Below are positions 1 through 12,177 of a stretch of 64,000 nucleotides of DNA, in pieces. The position numbers were made by a program, and so were the translations under genes. Below the pieces are notes generated by a model. The model had not been told where the DNA came from and did not search any database. It saw only the letters and a program-made list of their open reading frames with translations. This DNA comes from Iris pallida (lineage: Eukaryota > Streptophyta > Magnoliopsida > Asparagales > Iridaceae): the NCBI GenBank assembly GCA_029216955.1, contig JANAVB010015632.1, forward strand, positions 124,001 through 188,000. The letters run 5' to 3'. Numbering within the stretch: position 1 is the first letter of the stretch; the number at the start of each line of letters is the position of its first letter.

Positions 1-1218
1 AAGAGAGGTGAAGAAGGATGTATTTGGGATCAAGGAGGGCTACGCGGTAATCCGCTGAGAGTCTCCAGCTAGCTACCGTCTCCTGCACCTGGGAGAGCTT
101 GGGACAACCGGATGAAAATTTGAGGATGAACGTGTAGGGGAATGAGTTCGATAGAGAGGACATCTCCTTGTCCGATAATAGAATCGAGGGCACCGTAGAT
201 TCCAGAGAGTACTCAATGTCCGAGAGAATGATGTCGGGGACGATAGGAGCCTTGGCTGTCGCCAGATCCGGGCGCAGCTTATCGGCGAAGGTCGATGGAG
301 AAGGGCGACCGGGGATAGGATCGTGGAAACACCACCAGGAGAAAGGGGGGCCATCAAGGAGGGGATCCGCTCGGGGCGATGAGAGGAGACTGGAGGGCTG
401 CCTGTGAGGAGCACAGAAGTCGGGGAGCTGTTGGATGGGCCCTCCCTGGGGGGAGGACGGCCCGCTCACTGGGGGTAGCGCCGCCGTCGGAACGACGACA
501 CCAGAATGGGGATCGACCGAGGCAACCTCGGTGGGGGAACTAGGCTCGGACGAGCAGGGCATAAGAGTGGGATCCGAGAAGCAGGCTGTCGAAGTCACTG
601 AGGGAGGGGGGATGGAGGACAGTGGGAGCATGAGAGAGATCAGGGTCCGCTGAGGGGGCGTCGAAGAAAAGGGGACTGGCTGAGAGACTGGTAGAGGGAA
701 GTAGGAGGGGAAGGATCGGGGTAGAAAGGGAGGGAGAGGAGAAGGAGGGGGTGACATGCAAGGAGGGTTGGGTGGGGGTGGGGTTGGCGAGAAAAGGGGT
801 AAGAGCATGGAAAAAGGGGCTTGGAGTGGGTGAGCATAGAGTAGACGCTATTCTGGGGGAGAGTGAAGGGAGGTGGGCCCACCAGCCTGGAGAGGAGTAA
901 AAGGGAGGGAATACGCAGGATCCGGTTCATATAAAGAAGTGGAGGGTTCGTGAGTGGGCCCGACAGGGGAAGCAAAATATTGGGAATACGCTTGCGGCAG
1001 AATAGGCGCGTAAAAGAAGGAGCTGGGGTCTTAAGCGTAAAAGCCCTGGGCATGGTTGGCCCCACCCAAGGAAAGCTGGATATAGCTGGGCATGTATAAA
1101 TCGAGAAAAGTGTGGGGCCTACTAGAAGAATGTGTTGGCGCAATGGAGACGCGCACGACTACAGCGTAATTATGGTGGCCTGTCATGTTGGGTACGGGAT
1201 TGACCCGCCCACGTGATG
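1..1218. other. G-rich strand-asymmetric stretch, no assignable gene
   Basis: The plus strand is strongly enriched in G and A, so the minus strand is C/T-rich and yields overlapping Pro/Ser/Leu-rich open frames in several phases. None shows a domain I recognise, and the frames shift repeatedly, as in a decayed coding region or a C/T-rich leader. It continues directly from the Pro/Ser-rich minus-strand frame at 1219-1731, so both may be one decayed element running off the left edge. The composition differs sharply from the AT-rich DNA that follows position 1840. Confidence 0.35.
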
Positions 1219-1731
1219 TTAAAGAGGAAAGCCTCCCAATCCTGCACTGCAGGCGGGTGGCCCTCCCGAGGAGAGGGAAGCTTTGTTCGAAATTCGAAAC
1301 GAAGCGGGAGAATGCGAATGGGCGGAAGGGCCTCCCGAGCCTGCACCGCAGGTGGGTGATCCTTCCGCGAGGCGGGAGACTCCGATCGAACCATGTAACG
1401 AGGAGAGGAGAGGCGAGTGAGCGGTTGAGGATGGGAGAGTAGGGAGGGGTCTGCAAGCGGGCACGGGATCAGAGAGTCCTGCCCAGGCTGCCGAAGGGTC
1501 CGTACGGGGAAAAGAGAGCTGGAGGGCTGTGGGGAGGATGAGAAGGAAGCGAAGGGAGTGGGGAGGGAGCTGGGGGTGGCGGCCGGAGCGACGGGCGCCA
1601 GAATAGAGAGATGAGGGTGGAGCGGGGGGGGGAGATGGGAAGAAGGGAGGGGGATCAGAGGGAGGGGACGGGAGAGAGGCGTAGAGCTGATGGATCAGTT
1701 CCACACAATCAGCCGGCCAAGGCTTGGCCAT
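1219..1731 (-). pseudogene. Pro/Ser-rich minus-strand ORF, possible decayed LINE ORF1 start
   Basis: The 170-codon frame starts MAKPWPADCVELIHQLYA and becomes a Pro/Ser-rich low-complexity stretch. A short segment near 1225-1275 recurs near 1330-1380. In one minus frame the two copies read H-L-R-C-R-L-G-R and R-L-Q-C-R-I-G-R. These look like zinc-knuckle starts (C-x2-C) in which the first Cys codon has changed to His or Arg. Plant L1-type ORF1 proteins often have a Pro-rich part and zinc knuckles, which motivates the call. The spacing of the two motifs (about 36 codons) is longer than usual and no endonuclease or RT follows inside the window. It could instead be unrelated C-rich DNA. Confidence 0.28.
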
Positions 1732-2044
1732 CGACGATCACCAACTACCGGGAGAGAGCGGGAGAGGGGAAGCCCTAGTGGCTTTCCAGAGAGGGAGGGA
1801 GGGGGAGCACAGGAGGAAGCAAAGCCATTTTCTAAAAAATATATATATATCATGATTTTCTATCTTGTTCTAGTCTAACTGTGTTAAACTATCAATTTTT
1901 GATTGTACTTAATAATTGTGTCTTCATGATTTTGCTGCTCTAAGATGTAATTGAACTTCATCCCATTCGTGCCTATTTAATCCTGATCATTGCTAGATTG
2001 TATTATTTTTCTTGTGTGTAATTATCGTATTTGATCTCAAAGGC
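1732..2044. other. Junction sequence with no recognised feature
   Basis: The sequence moves from a GA-rich tract (about 1750-1825) through a short (AT)n at 1838-1850 to AT-rich DNA without coding features. It separates the G-rich left block from the point (about 2045) where similarity to chromovirus integrase begins. The boundary of either neighbour cannot be fixed by a TSD. Confidence 0.4.
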
Positions 2045-2050
2045 TCAGGG

Positions 2051-2539
2051 TGTCTCAGAGTTGCACAAGATCGACAGAAGTACTGGGCGGACAGTAGCAG
2101 ACGGCCACTGGAGTTCGCAGTTGGAGATAGAGTGTTCCTAACGATCTCGCTGACTAGGGGCATCATTCATTTCGACAGAGGAGGGAAGCTCGGTTCGAGA
2201 TTCATCGGGCCTTTCGACGTGACGGCACAAATTGACGAGGTGGCATATCGACTAGCGCTTCCAGCCAGCTTGGAGGGAGTGCACGATATTTTCCACGTGT
2301 TCCAGCTTCAACGCTACATTCCGGACCCAAGCCATGTGGTGGACTTTTCGGAGCTAGAGGTGGGTCCGAGATTGACCTACGAGGAGCAGCCAGTGGAGAT
2401 CCTTGATCGGAGAGAGAAGTGCTTGCGGAACTAGACTATTCCACTTGTCCGCGTCATATGGAGACACCACTCTCCAGAAGAGTCCACATGGGAGCGCGAG
2501 GACGAGACGCGGGAGCGCTACCCCAATTTGCTTGATTGA
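2051..2539 (+). pseudogene. Chromovirus integrase C-terminus plus chromodomain, with one nonsense codon
   Basis: The frame reads VAQDRQKYWAD, then FAVGDRVFL, a GPF motif and GVHDIFHVFQLQRYIPDPSH. These are the conserved blocks of the gypsy integrase C-terminal domain that lead into the chromodomain. An in-frame TAG at 2432-2434 interrupts it where relatives have Lys (LRN-K-TIPLV). Past that codon the same frame continues with a clear chromodomain core, VRVIWRHHSPEESTWE, and ends in TGA at 2537-2539. In chromoviruses this domain is thought to guide integration to particular chromatin. The 5' part, including the catalytic Asp-Asp-Glu core, is missing. Sequence before about 2051 does not match the family. 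The copy is non-functional. Confidence 0.85.
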
Positions 2540-2649
2540 TTTGATTGTACTCTAAATTCTATTTTCAATAAATGGCGGGTGTTTGGATCTTTTGTGATTT
2601 ACTGAGATTTATTTTTGGGTCTTCAAATTTCGAGGACAAAATTTTTTAA

Positions 2650-2661
2650 AGAGGGAAGATT
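2650..2661 (+). other. Polypurine tract of element J
   Basis: The purine run AAGAGGGAAGAT lies directly before the LTR start TGTAACTCC and follows the TTTCGAGGACAAAATTT block typical of chromovirus 3' ends. It would prime plus-strand DNA synthesis. Confidence 0.7.
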
Positions 2662-5600
2662 TGTAACTCCACTTCCCGGTTTGAGAAAAATAAAATTTTT
2701 ATTTTTATAATAGCAATTGATTGATTTGGATTTCAAATAAATAGTTAATTTTTATTTTAAATAATAATATGGTGATTGATATTTTGGAGGGAAATAAATT
2801 GGGAGAAATTTTCAAATTTGAAAAGTTGTTACAACCAACTTGTGGTCCCCTCATATTTTTCCAAAAAGTTTTTAACTGTTTTTCAGCATTTTGTAATAAG
2901 TGAAAAGGGGGTAGGGTTTTTCGTAAATAATTGATTAGTGGAGGGGTTAGTTTGTGAATGTGAAAAGGGGGAGGGCCTATTTGCTAAGTTGCCAATAGTG
3001 GAGGGACTTTTATGCAAAAGTCCCATTTTTCTTTTATTACCAGCCGAGTTGAAGAGTGAGAATCATTAGTTATATTTTTCTTTCATTCCTTTTTCTTTAA
3101 TCTTCTTCCCCAAAATTTCCTTTCGAGCCCAGCCCTAATCCAACTACGGCGGGTGGCAAGGCTGACGGCGATGATGAAGACAATCCTTCCAGCAACCATG
3201 GCGGAGGCAGTAGAGATCATCTTTTTTGACGGCAGCGATGGTGGTGGCCGACTATTCCTCCGAGCGGCGACCACGGGATCGACATCACCGATGGAGATCT
3301 CGACGATGACAACATCGAGACCCGACGACGAGATCTGGAGGCGATGGCGGCTACTCGGCGACCGCGACGGATGGCTAATCTACTCTGGTGACGGCGGACC
3401 CACTCTTCCGCGGCTATGGTGGTGGCCGACTATTCCTCCGAGCGGCGCCACTCGTTCCCAGCGGCGAGGAGACCACCATGACGAGCTATTTTATTCGGCG
3501 ACCTGCATTATGTTCGAACTCCCATCCGATTGAATCACTGGTAAGCTTGATTGCTCAAACCGTGTTGATTGAACCAGATCGAGAGTTAATTCCTCTTTCT
3601 AATCGGGTTTTTCTTTCTCCTCTGATTTTTTGATCGATACGGGTTCTCCGATTTGGTAGAGTCCTTTTCCAGCTACCTCGTCGACAATTGTGCAGTTGGA
3701 TACACTTTACTTCTTCGAATTCTTCCTTCAGGTATATGTTGAACTTCTTGATTTTTGTCTCCTTTATCGAAGTGATGCAAGGCTTTGTCCGGCTGTGTGA
3801 CCAATGTCAGGACCCATAAGTTGGTAGCGTATTCTCCTGTGTTGAGTATAGAAGACTGTCGTGTGCCCGTGCTGAACCTATAGCCGTGTCCATTGCTGAA
3901 TGTGTTGGGTGATTCGTGTCCTGGTGCTCTCTATCAAGTTGGTGTGTGTCTTTTCTGGAGAGGGATTGAACTCTTTGATTGGAACTTGCAGAATGAACCT
4001 CTTCTCTCTTTTGATTATTGTTCAGTTTGTTGGACTAAATTTGTATATTCTTTATGTATTAATTTCTGGGTTGGGATAGCTGATGGTTAGTGTTAGAACT
4101 GCAATATAGTTGTATATTCTTTTGATGGTATATATATTTGTTGCCTTCAGTTTGGTGTTGGGAACATATATGTATATTCTAGAGATTGATTTCATTCAAT
4201 TATTCTTCTGTGCATAATGGGTAGAGGTACATTTGTTGAGGTATAACTTCTTCTAGCTTGAAAGCTATAGCCTAGATTTATGCAATGAATGTGGATATAT
4301 GGGAAGGGTGATGTATTGGTTATTTTCTTAAGTTTTGTCGAAATCTGGATGGTTATTGTGGCTTACAAGTTAAGTTTGTATTTCAGTGGACCAACTTGGT
4401 TTGGTTCAATAATTGAGGGGTTGTATCCCACCCCTAATTTTGTCCTTACCTCAAATATCCAGAGTTGGTGCAAATATAGCCTTTGAGATTGTCAAAATAA
4501 GAATGCAATATTGAACTGGTTGTATGACCTAAGACTTGCTGCTACTTTTATAAAATGTTAAAAGTTATTTTTTACTAAGGCTTAGCAAATTAGCAACATT
4601 GTTTTTAACTTTAATTCAGTTATTCATAAGTTATAGAAGAACTAATATTATAATAATTATAAAATTATGAAGGGAAGTTTACTAGTTTTGAGCCAATTCC
4701 TTATTTTGATTGTTATCATACAAATTCTAGGTCCTGGAGAACTATTGTAGTTTAATATAAATATTGAACTAAAATAATAAATATGTTACTAATAGTTTTT
4801 CTTTTTGCTAAAATCTATAACCAATTTTACTATATATATTCTAAATCTCTTGGTAAACCTTTGTGAAGCACTGTTCGTTTTTAAAACAAATCTTTTGTTT
4901 GAATATGCAATCTATATTATTTTAGTATGATATTCCAATGCTAATCTTTTATGAGTTTTTCCTAATTACCTAGTAGGATTGGAGTATACATTAATAGTAT
5001 ATTTAGTTATCCATAGTTGGTAAAGATTAGGGCTAGCACGTGAATATATTTATACTATAAATAGATTGGTTAGTAGTTAAGAGTAGCTAGTGCTACTTGT
5101 TTAGAAATTAACCAACTTGTACTAAAATTTAGGTGAACATAGAGACTACTATCTCCCTATTCCCGATCTTCCCAGAGCAAAGGAAAGTACATTCTATGGT
5201 CTTGTACATGTCATTATATCATGTGCTTCCTTGATTGACACACTGCAACACGACATGTTTTTCTGGTGCTCATGTTCTTTGTTCTTATTACTTGTACCTG
5301 TGGTGGGAAAATATATTATTTATGTGAACAAACCCAAGAAACAACTCAGGTGTGTTTAGCTTAGACTCCACATCGTGCACGCGGGTCCTAAGCCGTACCA
5401 TTCATGTGCTTTATGTGCTTTCATGTGCTTACCCCTAGCCGGTCACATAATTTGTTATATTTCAAATATTGTACACACATGTTCAGGAGATATATCATGT
5501 ACTTAGTTCATGTGATTCCTGAGATACCATGTTATTTCATGTTCTTACATTTCATGTTCTTTCATGTACTTTACACACTATGTTCTTTTTTGTACTTTAC

Positions 5601-6037
5601 ATACCATGTTTCCTTGTACTTTCATATCATGATGTCTTGTTCATTATCTAGAACTGTACTTTGCTCCTCTTCTGATTGGATAAGTTACAGTTATGCTTGC
5701 AGGATATTATTCTACCTTATGGGCCATAGCCCGGGATCTTAGCTGAGCAGGATGGGTCATGACTTAGCTTGAGGTTTCAGGTTTAGACTGTTAGCTTTAC
5801 TCTTAGATTGTTTTAGAATTCATGTACATTTCATTCTTGATGACTCGTACATTTATATACATAGAATTATGTATTATGGTGATGATTCTGGGATACATTT
5901 TTAGATGTTGTGATTATATACTTTCATGTTTATCTGGTTAGTTTTTCTTAGCTTGGTACAGCTTACTTCACCGTGTCTAACGACGAAGGTTGGGCGTGTC
6001 CGACTCGTGTCCGATTATTCGGGAGCGGGTCGTGACA
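2662..6037 (+). repeat. 3' LTR of element J (3.4 kb)
   Basis: It starts TGTAACTCC after the PPT and ends CGGGTCGTGACA. Both ends fit the TG...CA rule. An internal GC-rich block at about 3140-3530 gives short open frames, but these have no recognisable domain and are treated as LTR sequence. The remainder is AT-rich with many short CATGT-type words around 5400-5660. Only one copy is present here, so the boundary rests on the PPT, the terminal motif and similarity to the ends of element E. Confidence 0.72.
3238..3447 (+). repeat. Pair of identical 32-bp direct repeats inside LTR J
   Basis: A 32-bp segment beginning ATGGTGGTGGCCGACTATTC occurs at 3238-3269 and again at 3416-3447, separated by 146 bp in the GC-rich block of the LTR. 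It looks like a local duplication. Confidence 0.85.
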
Positions 6038-7670
6038 ACAAGTCAGATAAAGGAAGTGATGCCGCGTCTATACAAGTAAAAACTGAAGATTTGGATTTTC
6101 GATTGATAAAGTGTATATGATGGCTCCAAGGTTGACCCATAACAATTGTTGGATGATTTTGATGATTGGAGGTAAGTCTAGAATAACTTCGTTGGGTATA
6201 GCCAGAAGATGAGTACCGGTAGATACACTTGACCCTATAGTGTAGGTTGGTTGCCTAAGTTCGGATTAGTCGACGATGATATTTCAGAATTTTAAATTGG
6301 GAATAAGTTCATAAGATTGGAGTACGTAGCATCCCATGTTCCTTATTGGTCGGATCATAGATTGTCCCTGAGATAAGATTGAGTGCCCTTATGATAAGAA
6401 TTGATTGCCTCTAAGATAAACGATAAGTATGTTCTTAATAGCTATCCACCTCAGATAGGTTAGTTGAATGTTTGGTTTAGCTTAGAGTAGCTGACCGTAG
6501 AGACTTGACTGAAGACTATGTTGTCTGTTGGAGACCCTTAGGATATTCCTATTGATGTTTTTTGTGTATAGTCAGAATGAGTGAGATGTGTCCTGAAGTA
6601 AACTTTGGAATAAAATGAAGATTGAAAAATTCGATATTATAAGGTTGGATGGAATTACAGATTATATTGGTTTCAGAACTTGGATGTCTTCATTTGGGAT
6701 GTAGGGATTTGTTAGAATTTATTGGTCGGTCGAATCATATTAAGTTGTGCTAATTGATGGATAGTTGCATTGAGACCGTCGAAATAGCTTCATTGATGGA
6801 TAATCAGATCGGAATTGAGAATAAGTGTATAATGAGATTGGTTAGTGCATGTAGTCGAGATCGACAAGAGCGAATATGAATTGTAATGATCCTCAGAATT
6901 AATACTGCTAGAAATGGGACTTGTACATGCTAGATGATAATATACTGGCTTCACCAATATGATAAATTTTTGAGTAGAAATTTACAGGTTGCAAAAAAGT
7001 GTATGGATGTGAACGATAATGGGTATATGATATGATCGATAAGAATCGTGGTGTCGATATAAAATGTGGCTATTGGCTTTATCAATTTTGGTTGTATGAA
7101 TGACAATGGACTTGAAAGTGAACTCTGATTTGTTGGAAAACCTGATATAACTAAGTAAGAATACTTTGAAATTTTTTGGATCGGTTGTGAAAAATTACTC
7201 GAGTTGGAATTGATAACATCCATTGCGTTATTAGTTGGTTGGTGGATTGAATAAATGAGTTGAGACTATACAAGATGCTCAAGAGGGTTTGCTAGTATTC
7301 ATGAATGAAGTTATATATGTAGCTCGTTCATTTCTCTATCACTAAATTTGGTTAAAATGCATATATTCTGGGATATCTAAAATATGTGTATGATCCAAAC
7401 TAAATGGTATGCTGAATTCAAACAAAGCCATAGGGGAGGATTACGCTAAGAAATTGTACGGGTGTTAGACGAAGGAACAAGGACGGTAAACTATTTTGAA
7501 TCAAATTAGAATGCTGTGGCGAGATGGTACATCATTTGAAATCAATTGAGATATTGTAGAGAAATGTTAAATAGGGTAAGTTGATCATAATAGGTTTTAT
7601 AAGTTCAATGAAGTTATGGGGATGAGTTTTGTTTAAGATTCGAGGACAACTTTTTCTGAGTGATATATTA
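6038..7670 (+). other. Decayed internal region of element I
   Basis: This 1.6-kb AT-rich stretch precedes LTR I and ends in TTCGAGGACAAC and a short tract, the usual arrangement before a gypsy 3' LTR. No long frame survives. Only the chromodomain-like remnant near its 3' end is recognisable. It starts directly after the end of LTR J, so element J may have inserted into I or both may have been rearranged. No TSD settles this. Confidence 0.45.
7455..7585 (+). pseudogene. Chromodomain remnant of element I
   Basis: With frame changes, the translation shows ILDEGTRTV, then WRDGTSFEINWDIVEKC. This lines up with the chromovirus pattern ILDR-x-x-R-x-L...W-x-x-H-x-x-x-E-x-TWE-x-E. Several conserved residues are lost and stops intervene. 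The position just upstream of the 3' LTR is right for this domain. Confidence 0.4.
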
Positions 7671-9489
7671 TGTAGTGCCCCGACCAACATGGTGCATTAT
7701 GAGGGCTGTTTGTTTTGATGAAGCCTTGTTGGACTTGGGAATATGCAGAAGGATCGCTCGAAAGGCTATGCGACCGTGGAGTGAACCATCTTATAAATGT
7801 GAGTAGTGTGAGTCATTCGAAGATCATTTAGCTTCACATTTTGTAAAAAAGGATTTGTATGCTATAATTTTTTGTTGAGCTACTAAATGTTGTCTTGTAT
7901 GGAACCTAAAAAGATAATAAAAGATAATTAATCACATGACTCGAAAACTGTTGTAAATTATTTTATGGATAGTGTGCTGTGCAATGAAATACATGACTGG
8001 TGAAACAAAAGTCCCAGATACTTGGACAGTGAGTATATCGAGCCTCAACTCGATGAATAGATGGTAACACAGATAATAAGGACCAAGAACGGGACAGTGA
8101 GTATGTTTGAGTTATGACTTGAAAGAACGTATGGTATGAAAGATGTGGGCAAAAGTTTGAGTAATCACATTCTATTAATCAGTGTTATTGTAGAACACTG
8201 ATTACACCAAGACCCTGGATTGGACAAATGGTAATGTGAGCGTCGGCTCAAGGAAAATATGGCAAGATAAATAAGAACTATGGCACAATTTCCCTAATTT
8301 CCATTATCATGCATTATATGTTTTCTTTGTAGCTAAGTTGCATATACTTGCATGGTCATGGACAACTTATAGACAAGGTTTGGTTCCTGAACGGTAATTC
8401 TGAGGCCTCATACCTATTCGTCCTAGGGGAACTAGTGTGCTGAAGTAGTAGCACAGTACTGATGTTGTAGCATAGTGATTCGAAAACCTTCCAGATTGGG
8501 CTAGCTACCTGTCGCTGAAGGAAAGCCATCTAACCACAAGTCTGAGATGACGTGTAGTCAGTTAACCACATATAGACATGTCTTATGCTAATGATGTCTT
8601 ACGCAGTCAAAGTAAGTTATTAATCATATACAGAGAAGGATGTCGGCTGTTGGTAAGAATCACCTGACCTGTGACGAATATAATAAATCTTATATTATTC
8701 CTAACAATGTCTTATGCAGGCAAAATAAATATTATAAATGTACAGGGATGGCTATAGGACCGTGGATAAGAATCACCAATTGGTGATAACATATGTATTT
8801 TACATTATGTTGCTATAAGAACTACATGCTTTAATTTTTGTCAGATATAAACATGAAATTGACCCTGAGGCAATGAGAAAGACCAATTTTAATAATACTC
8901 CTATCATATGATTACTTAGTGTTGTCTTCTTAGATGAGTTGGTCCAGCACCTCTCACAAGTATATGATAATATACTGACCCATATTTGTGGGCATCATTA
9001 CAGGTGCTCGTGCATGGTAGAAATCGTCTGATTAATGCTTGGCATCGATGAATCAGATGGGTGTGCAGAAGATCTTCTTGCAAGATGATGTCTTCTGCTA
9101 TATGGGACATAATATATGGAACATTGTAATTCAGTTATACCAGTGAGATTGTAAGCTAAGTCGATAAGTTCATTATAAGCCAAGTCGACAAGTTTGGTTC
9201 TAAGCCTAAATGGCAAGTAAATTCAGTTGGCTAATCAAGAGCCATTGTAATATGTTATATACTCTGTATTCAGCTCCCAGTCTTGTAATCTGTTGCAATT
9301 ATCAATAAAGAGACAAATTTCTTCATAACTTGTTATGACTTTAATTTATCTGCTTGGTTCTGCTGCGATGTTGATGTTTTCTAAGAAATACTAGGAGCTT
9401 ATAGTTTTGCCTTGTACAAGTGTAATATAGGCTTGTACGACATCATGTCTAGTGACTAATTTTTGATTCTCCGAAATCGGGGTGTGACA
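7671..9489 (+). repeat. 3' LTR of element I (1.8 kb)
   Basis: It starts TGTAGTGCCCCGACC after the gypsy-like 3' internal block and ends AATCGGGGTGTGACA. Both ends obey TG...CA. Immediately after it, decayed coding sequence of element G resumes at 9490 in the opposite orientation. A second LTR copy is not in the window, so the TSD cannot be tested. The body contains short imperfect repeats, such as GTCTTATGC around 8581 and 8708. Confidence 0.6.
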
Positions 9490-9559
9490 CTAATAACAAA
9501 TCCTAAGAAGATGAGTTGGTTGGTAAGAAAGATACACTTTTTGAGATTGACATAGAGTT

Positions 9560-10268
9560 TCTTAATTCGGAAAAGATTGAAAACTTTCCTAAGGTACTTC
9601 AGATGATCATTTTTGCTCTTGCTTGATCAAGATATTGTCAAAGTATATGACTATGAACTTTCCTATCAATGGCTTCAAAACTTAATTCATGTGGCGCATA
9701 AATGTGCTTGATGCATTTGAAAGTCCGAAAGGCATAACAAGCCATTTGTATAGTCCTTCTAGGGTCTTGAAAGTAGTTTTTCTTTTATTACAAGGTCAGA
9801 TCCAGATATGATGGTATCCGTTCTTCAAATCAATCTTTGAGAATATTGTAGACCCTGGAAGAATATCCAACATGGCTTCTAGTCGAGGTATGAGAATGCA
9901 ATACCTGATGGGAATGCGGTTGATAGCCGGACCTTCAATACATATATGCCACTAGCGTCTTTCTTTGGCACAAACAAGGCAAAAATTGTGCATGAACTGA
10001 GGCGCTCCTGATCAAGCCTATTAGGCCAATTTTTCAACTTGGTCTTAGAGGATTTTGTACTCATTGGGGCTCATCCGATAATATGGAATATTTGAAGTCT
10101 AAAACCTGGGATGAGATCTATTTCATGTTGAATGTTTCTTATTGGTGGAAGCTCCCTAGGCACTTCATATGGCATGATTTCGCGAAACTCTTGTTGTAAA
10201 GGATGAACTACTTTAGAAATATTTGCATGGGATACTTCTACTTTAACCGACATAATCAATGCATAGAG
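9560..10268 (-). pseudogene. Gypsy reverse transcriptase remnant (element G)
   Basis: Read on the minus strand, the RT blocks are visible with stops and frame changes: MPYEVPRELPPIRNIQHEIDLIPG (in two parts, EVPRELPPIRN and HEIDLIPG), then [30 protein letters not shown] and a trace of the catalytic YFDDIL region near 9640. These blocks are the N-terminal half and palm of a Ty3/gypsy RT. The rest of pol is missing beyond 9490. Continuity with the protease remnant resumes across solo LTR H. The gene is not functional. Confidence 0.75.
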
Positions 10269-11536
10269 TGATGGAACTGGGGATTCCCAGGAGCCTTCCT
10301 TTGGTGTGCGTATTGATCGATAGAAAGTTAAACAGATCTAATACGTGTTCTAACCCTTCATAGGCAGAAACTAGGGTTCGCGAATTATACCTGCGGTGGA
10401 AAGGAGACAAGTAATTTCTAGCAATCTCGAGCGGACGACCCCAAGATCTTCTGCACGTATTCCTTCCTCGAGTTGGACGTCGTGTGGGCGACGATCTCCC
10501 AACCTTTTCTTCTCCTTGGCAGCCCTCTCTCTTTCCTTACGTGAATCACAAATTTAGAGAAAGTTTCTGATTTTTGATCGATAATATGGTGGCCAGAGAA
10601 TAGAGGATATATATAGGCTACGGCAGGGACCATGAGGAGAAATTAGGGTTAGGCCTCCTAACGGATCTAGATATCCTGTGTTCAGCCCGAACACACAATC
10701 CAGGCCCATTAACAATAGCTCGGTCCACTAATGAGCTATTGTTGTACTACCTCCCTAATCCCAAATTATGTTTGCGGGCTCCTTTTATTATATTCTCATT
10801 TGGCTCCCCATGTTAAGATATAGTATGTCAGTCGATCAAATTAAGTTACTGACAACTATATTGATTCGACATCTTTTATCCTTAAGTAGTACCACTCAAC
10901 TTTATTTGTCATGTCGGATATAATCCACCTGCAGGGTTTACATGACAATCCTTATGAGCTCCTTAAGGGTACATCATCAACCCGATGTATCGGGACATGG
11001 ATTCCATTTATAATCAACAGCTCATCATACATACAATGTTATTACCCAATTTGTAGAGGTTGTTGATCCATAGTGAATCTCACTCTTTTATGAGTCAAAA
11101 TAATGCACACTGCATATACATGTCCGTTATTATATCCGGGTTAAAAGCACAAGCATCCATAATAACAGAGGTGTTTATTTTCTTATGTAGTCAGTACAAA
11201 GAGAACAATCTCAAGTGGTCCTGTTCAATACACACAAAGTGTACTAGTGTAAACCTATAGTCAAGATAGACTAAGACCAGATTATACTACAACCTTTCCA
11301 ATAGATTGTCCAAGTCCATCTAGGTTGTGAACTATCTATATACTCCATAGGGAACTGATAATATGATCTTCTGTGTGACACCACACACCATATTATCTGT
11401 AATATAGAATATCAGACATTTGCATTAACACTTGCAACAAATACAATATGCAAACATTTGCCCATATGATTCTCATTCAAAATTTAAGGAAATAAGGTTA
11501 CTAAAAAAGTGATGCTTTTAGTTTATAACCCTAACA
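10269..11536 (-). mobile_element. Solo LTR H, copia-like, with TSD
   Basis: This 1268-bp insertion is flanked by the direct repeat TAGAG at 10264-10268 and 11537-11541. On the minus strand it begins TGTTAGGGTTATAAAC and ends CCAGTTCCATCA, so it has TG...CA ends. A TATATATAT box on the minus strand at about 10607-10615 supports this orientation. There is no internal region, so it is a solo LTR left by LTR-LTR recombination. The start sequence is like many plant copia LTRs. Removing it joins the protease and RT remnants of element G. Confidence 0.85.
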
Positions 11537-12177
11537 TAGAGTTCTTCTTGTTTCTTAAGACCACTTTTAAGGTCTTGACTGTCAACAATCATTACGACCT
11601 TTTATTGTAGTGGATCGGTCATAGGAATATCGTCCGATGCTAATAGATTGAGGGTGAGGCGTCGATCATCTTGAAAGAAAAAATATGTGTCTTCACTTCT
11701 TTGATATATGACAATTTTGTCAAATTGCCAAGGACGACCGATGATGATGTGTTAAGAGTCTATGTCGACGATATAGAACATGACTTTATCTTTGTAGGTC
11801 TTTCCGATTGAGAAGGTTAAGCGACAAACTCCAGAGACGACCATGTTGTGTCCTTGTTGAATCCAGCCAATCTTATATGGAGTCGGGTGTGCTTCTTTGG
11901 TCAGTCTCATCTTCTCTACCATTGCTTTGAAACAATATTCTCTACACTCCCATTGTCAATGATAATGTCTCGTAGCTTGTCTTTAACCTTGCATCGGGTT
12001 TGAAAGACATTATTGCATTGGTGCAATTTTTTAACCTTTGGTGCTAGCAGTAGCCGCCTAACAACACACACTGGTTGTTTACCATCATCTTCGAGAAGGA
12101 CCTCTTCTTCTCCTAGGTGTTCTTCTTCTCCTCCCTCTTCGTCTTCATAGTTAACAAAAGAAACTTATTCTCTGAAG
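11537..12177 (-). pseudogene. Gypsy aspartic protease remnant (element G)
   Basis: The minus strand reads an acidic linker (DEEGGEEEHLGEEE), then VFQTRCKVKDKLRDIIIDNGS and VSKAMVEKM, HPTPYKIGWI, and IIIGRPWQFDK. This is the retropepsin module common in plant gypsy elements, in which the usual reading is I-D-S-G-S at the active site. Here the triad is D-N-G around 11945-11955, which replaces the conserved Ser or Thr. An in-frame stop precedes the IIIGRPW block. The remnant is cut at its 3' side by solo LTR H. Confidence 0.78.

Larger units (their letters stand above)
2045..6037 (+). mobile_element. Element J: 3' part of a Ty3/gypsy chromovirus with its 3' LTR
   Basis: What remains, in plus orientation, is the integrase C-terminal region, a chromodomain, a polypurine tract and one 3376-bp LTR with TG...CA ends. 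The upstream part of pol, gag and the 5' LTR are absent: coding similarity starts abruptly near 2045. The order integrase-chromodomain-PPT-LTR is that of chromoviruses, and the integrase tail resembles Tekay/Del-type elements. No TSD can be checked because the 5' end is missing. The LTR ends GGGTCGTGACA, much like the LTRs of element E, so the two are probably related families. Confidence 0.82.

Noticed and set aside
5400..5742. 112-codon Cys/Phe/His-rich frame in LTR J
   Set aside because: It comes from repeated CATGTTCT/CATGTACTTT words in AT-rich LTR sequence and has no recognisable domain.
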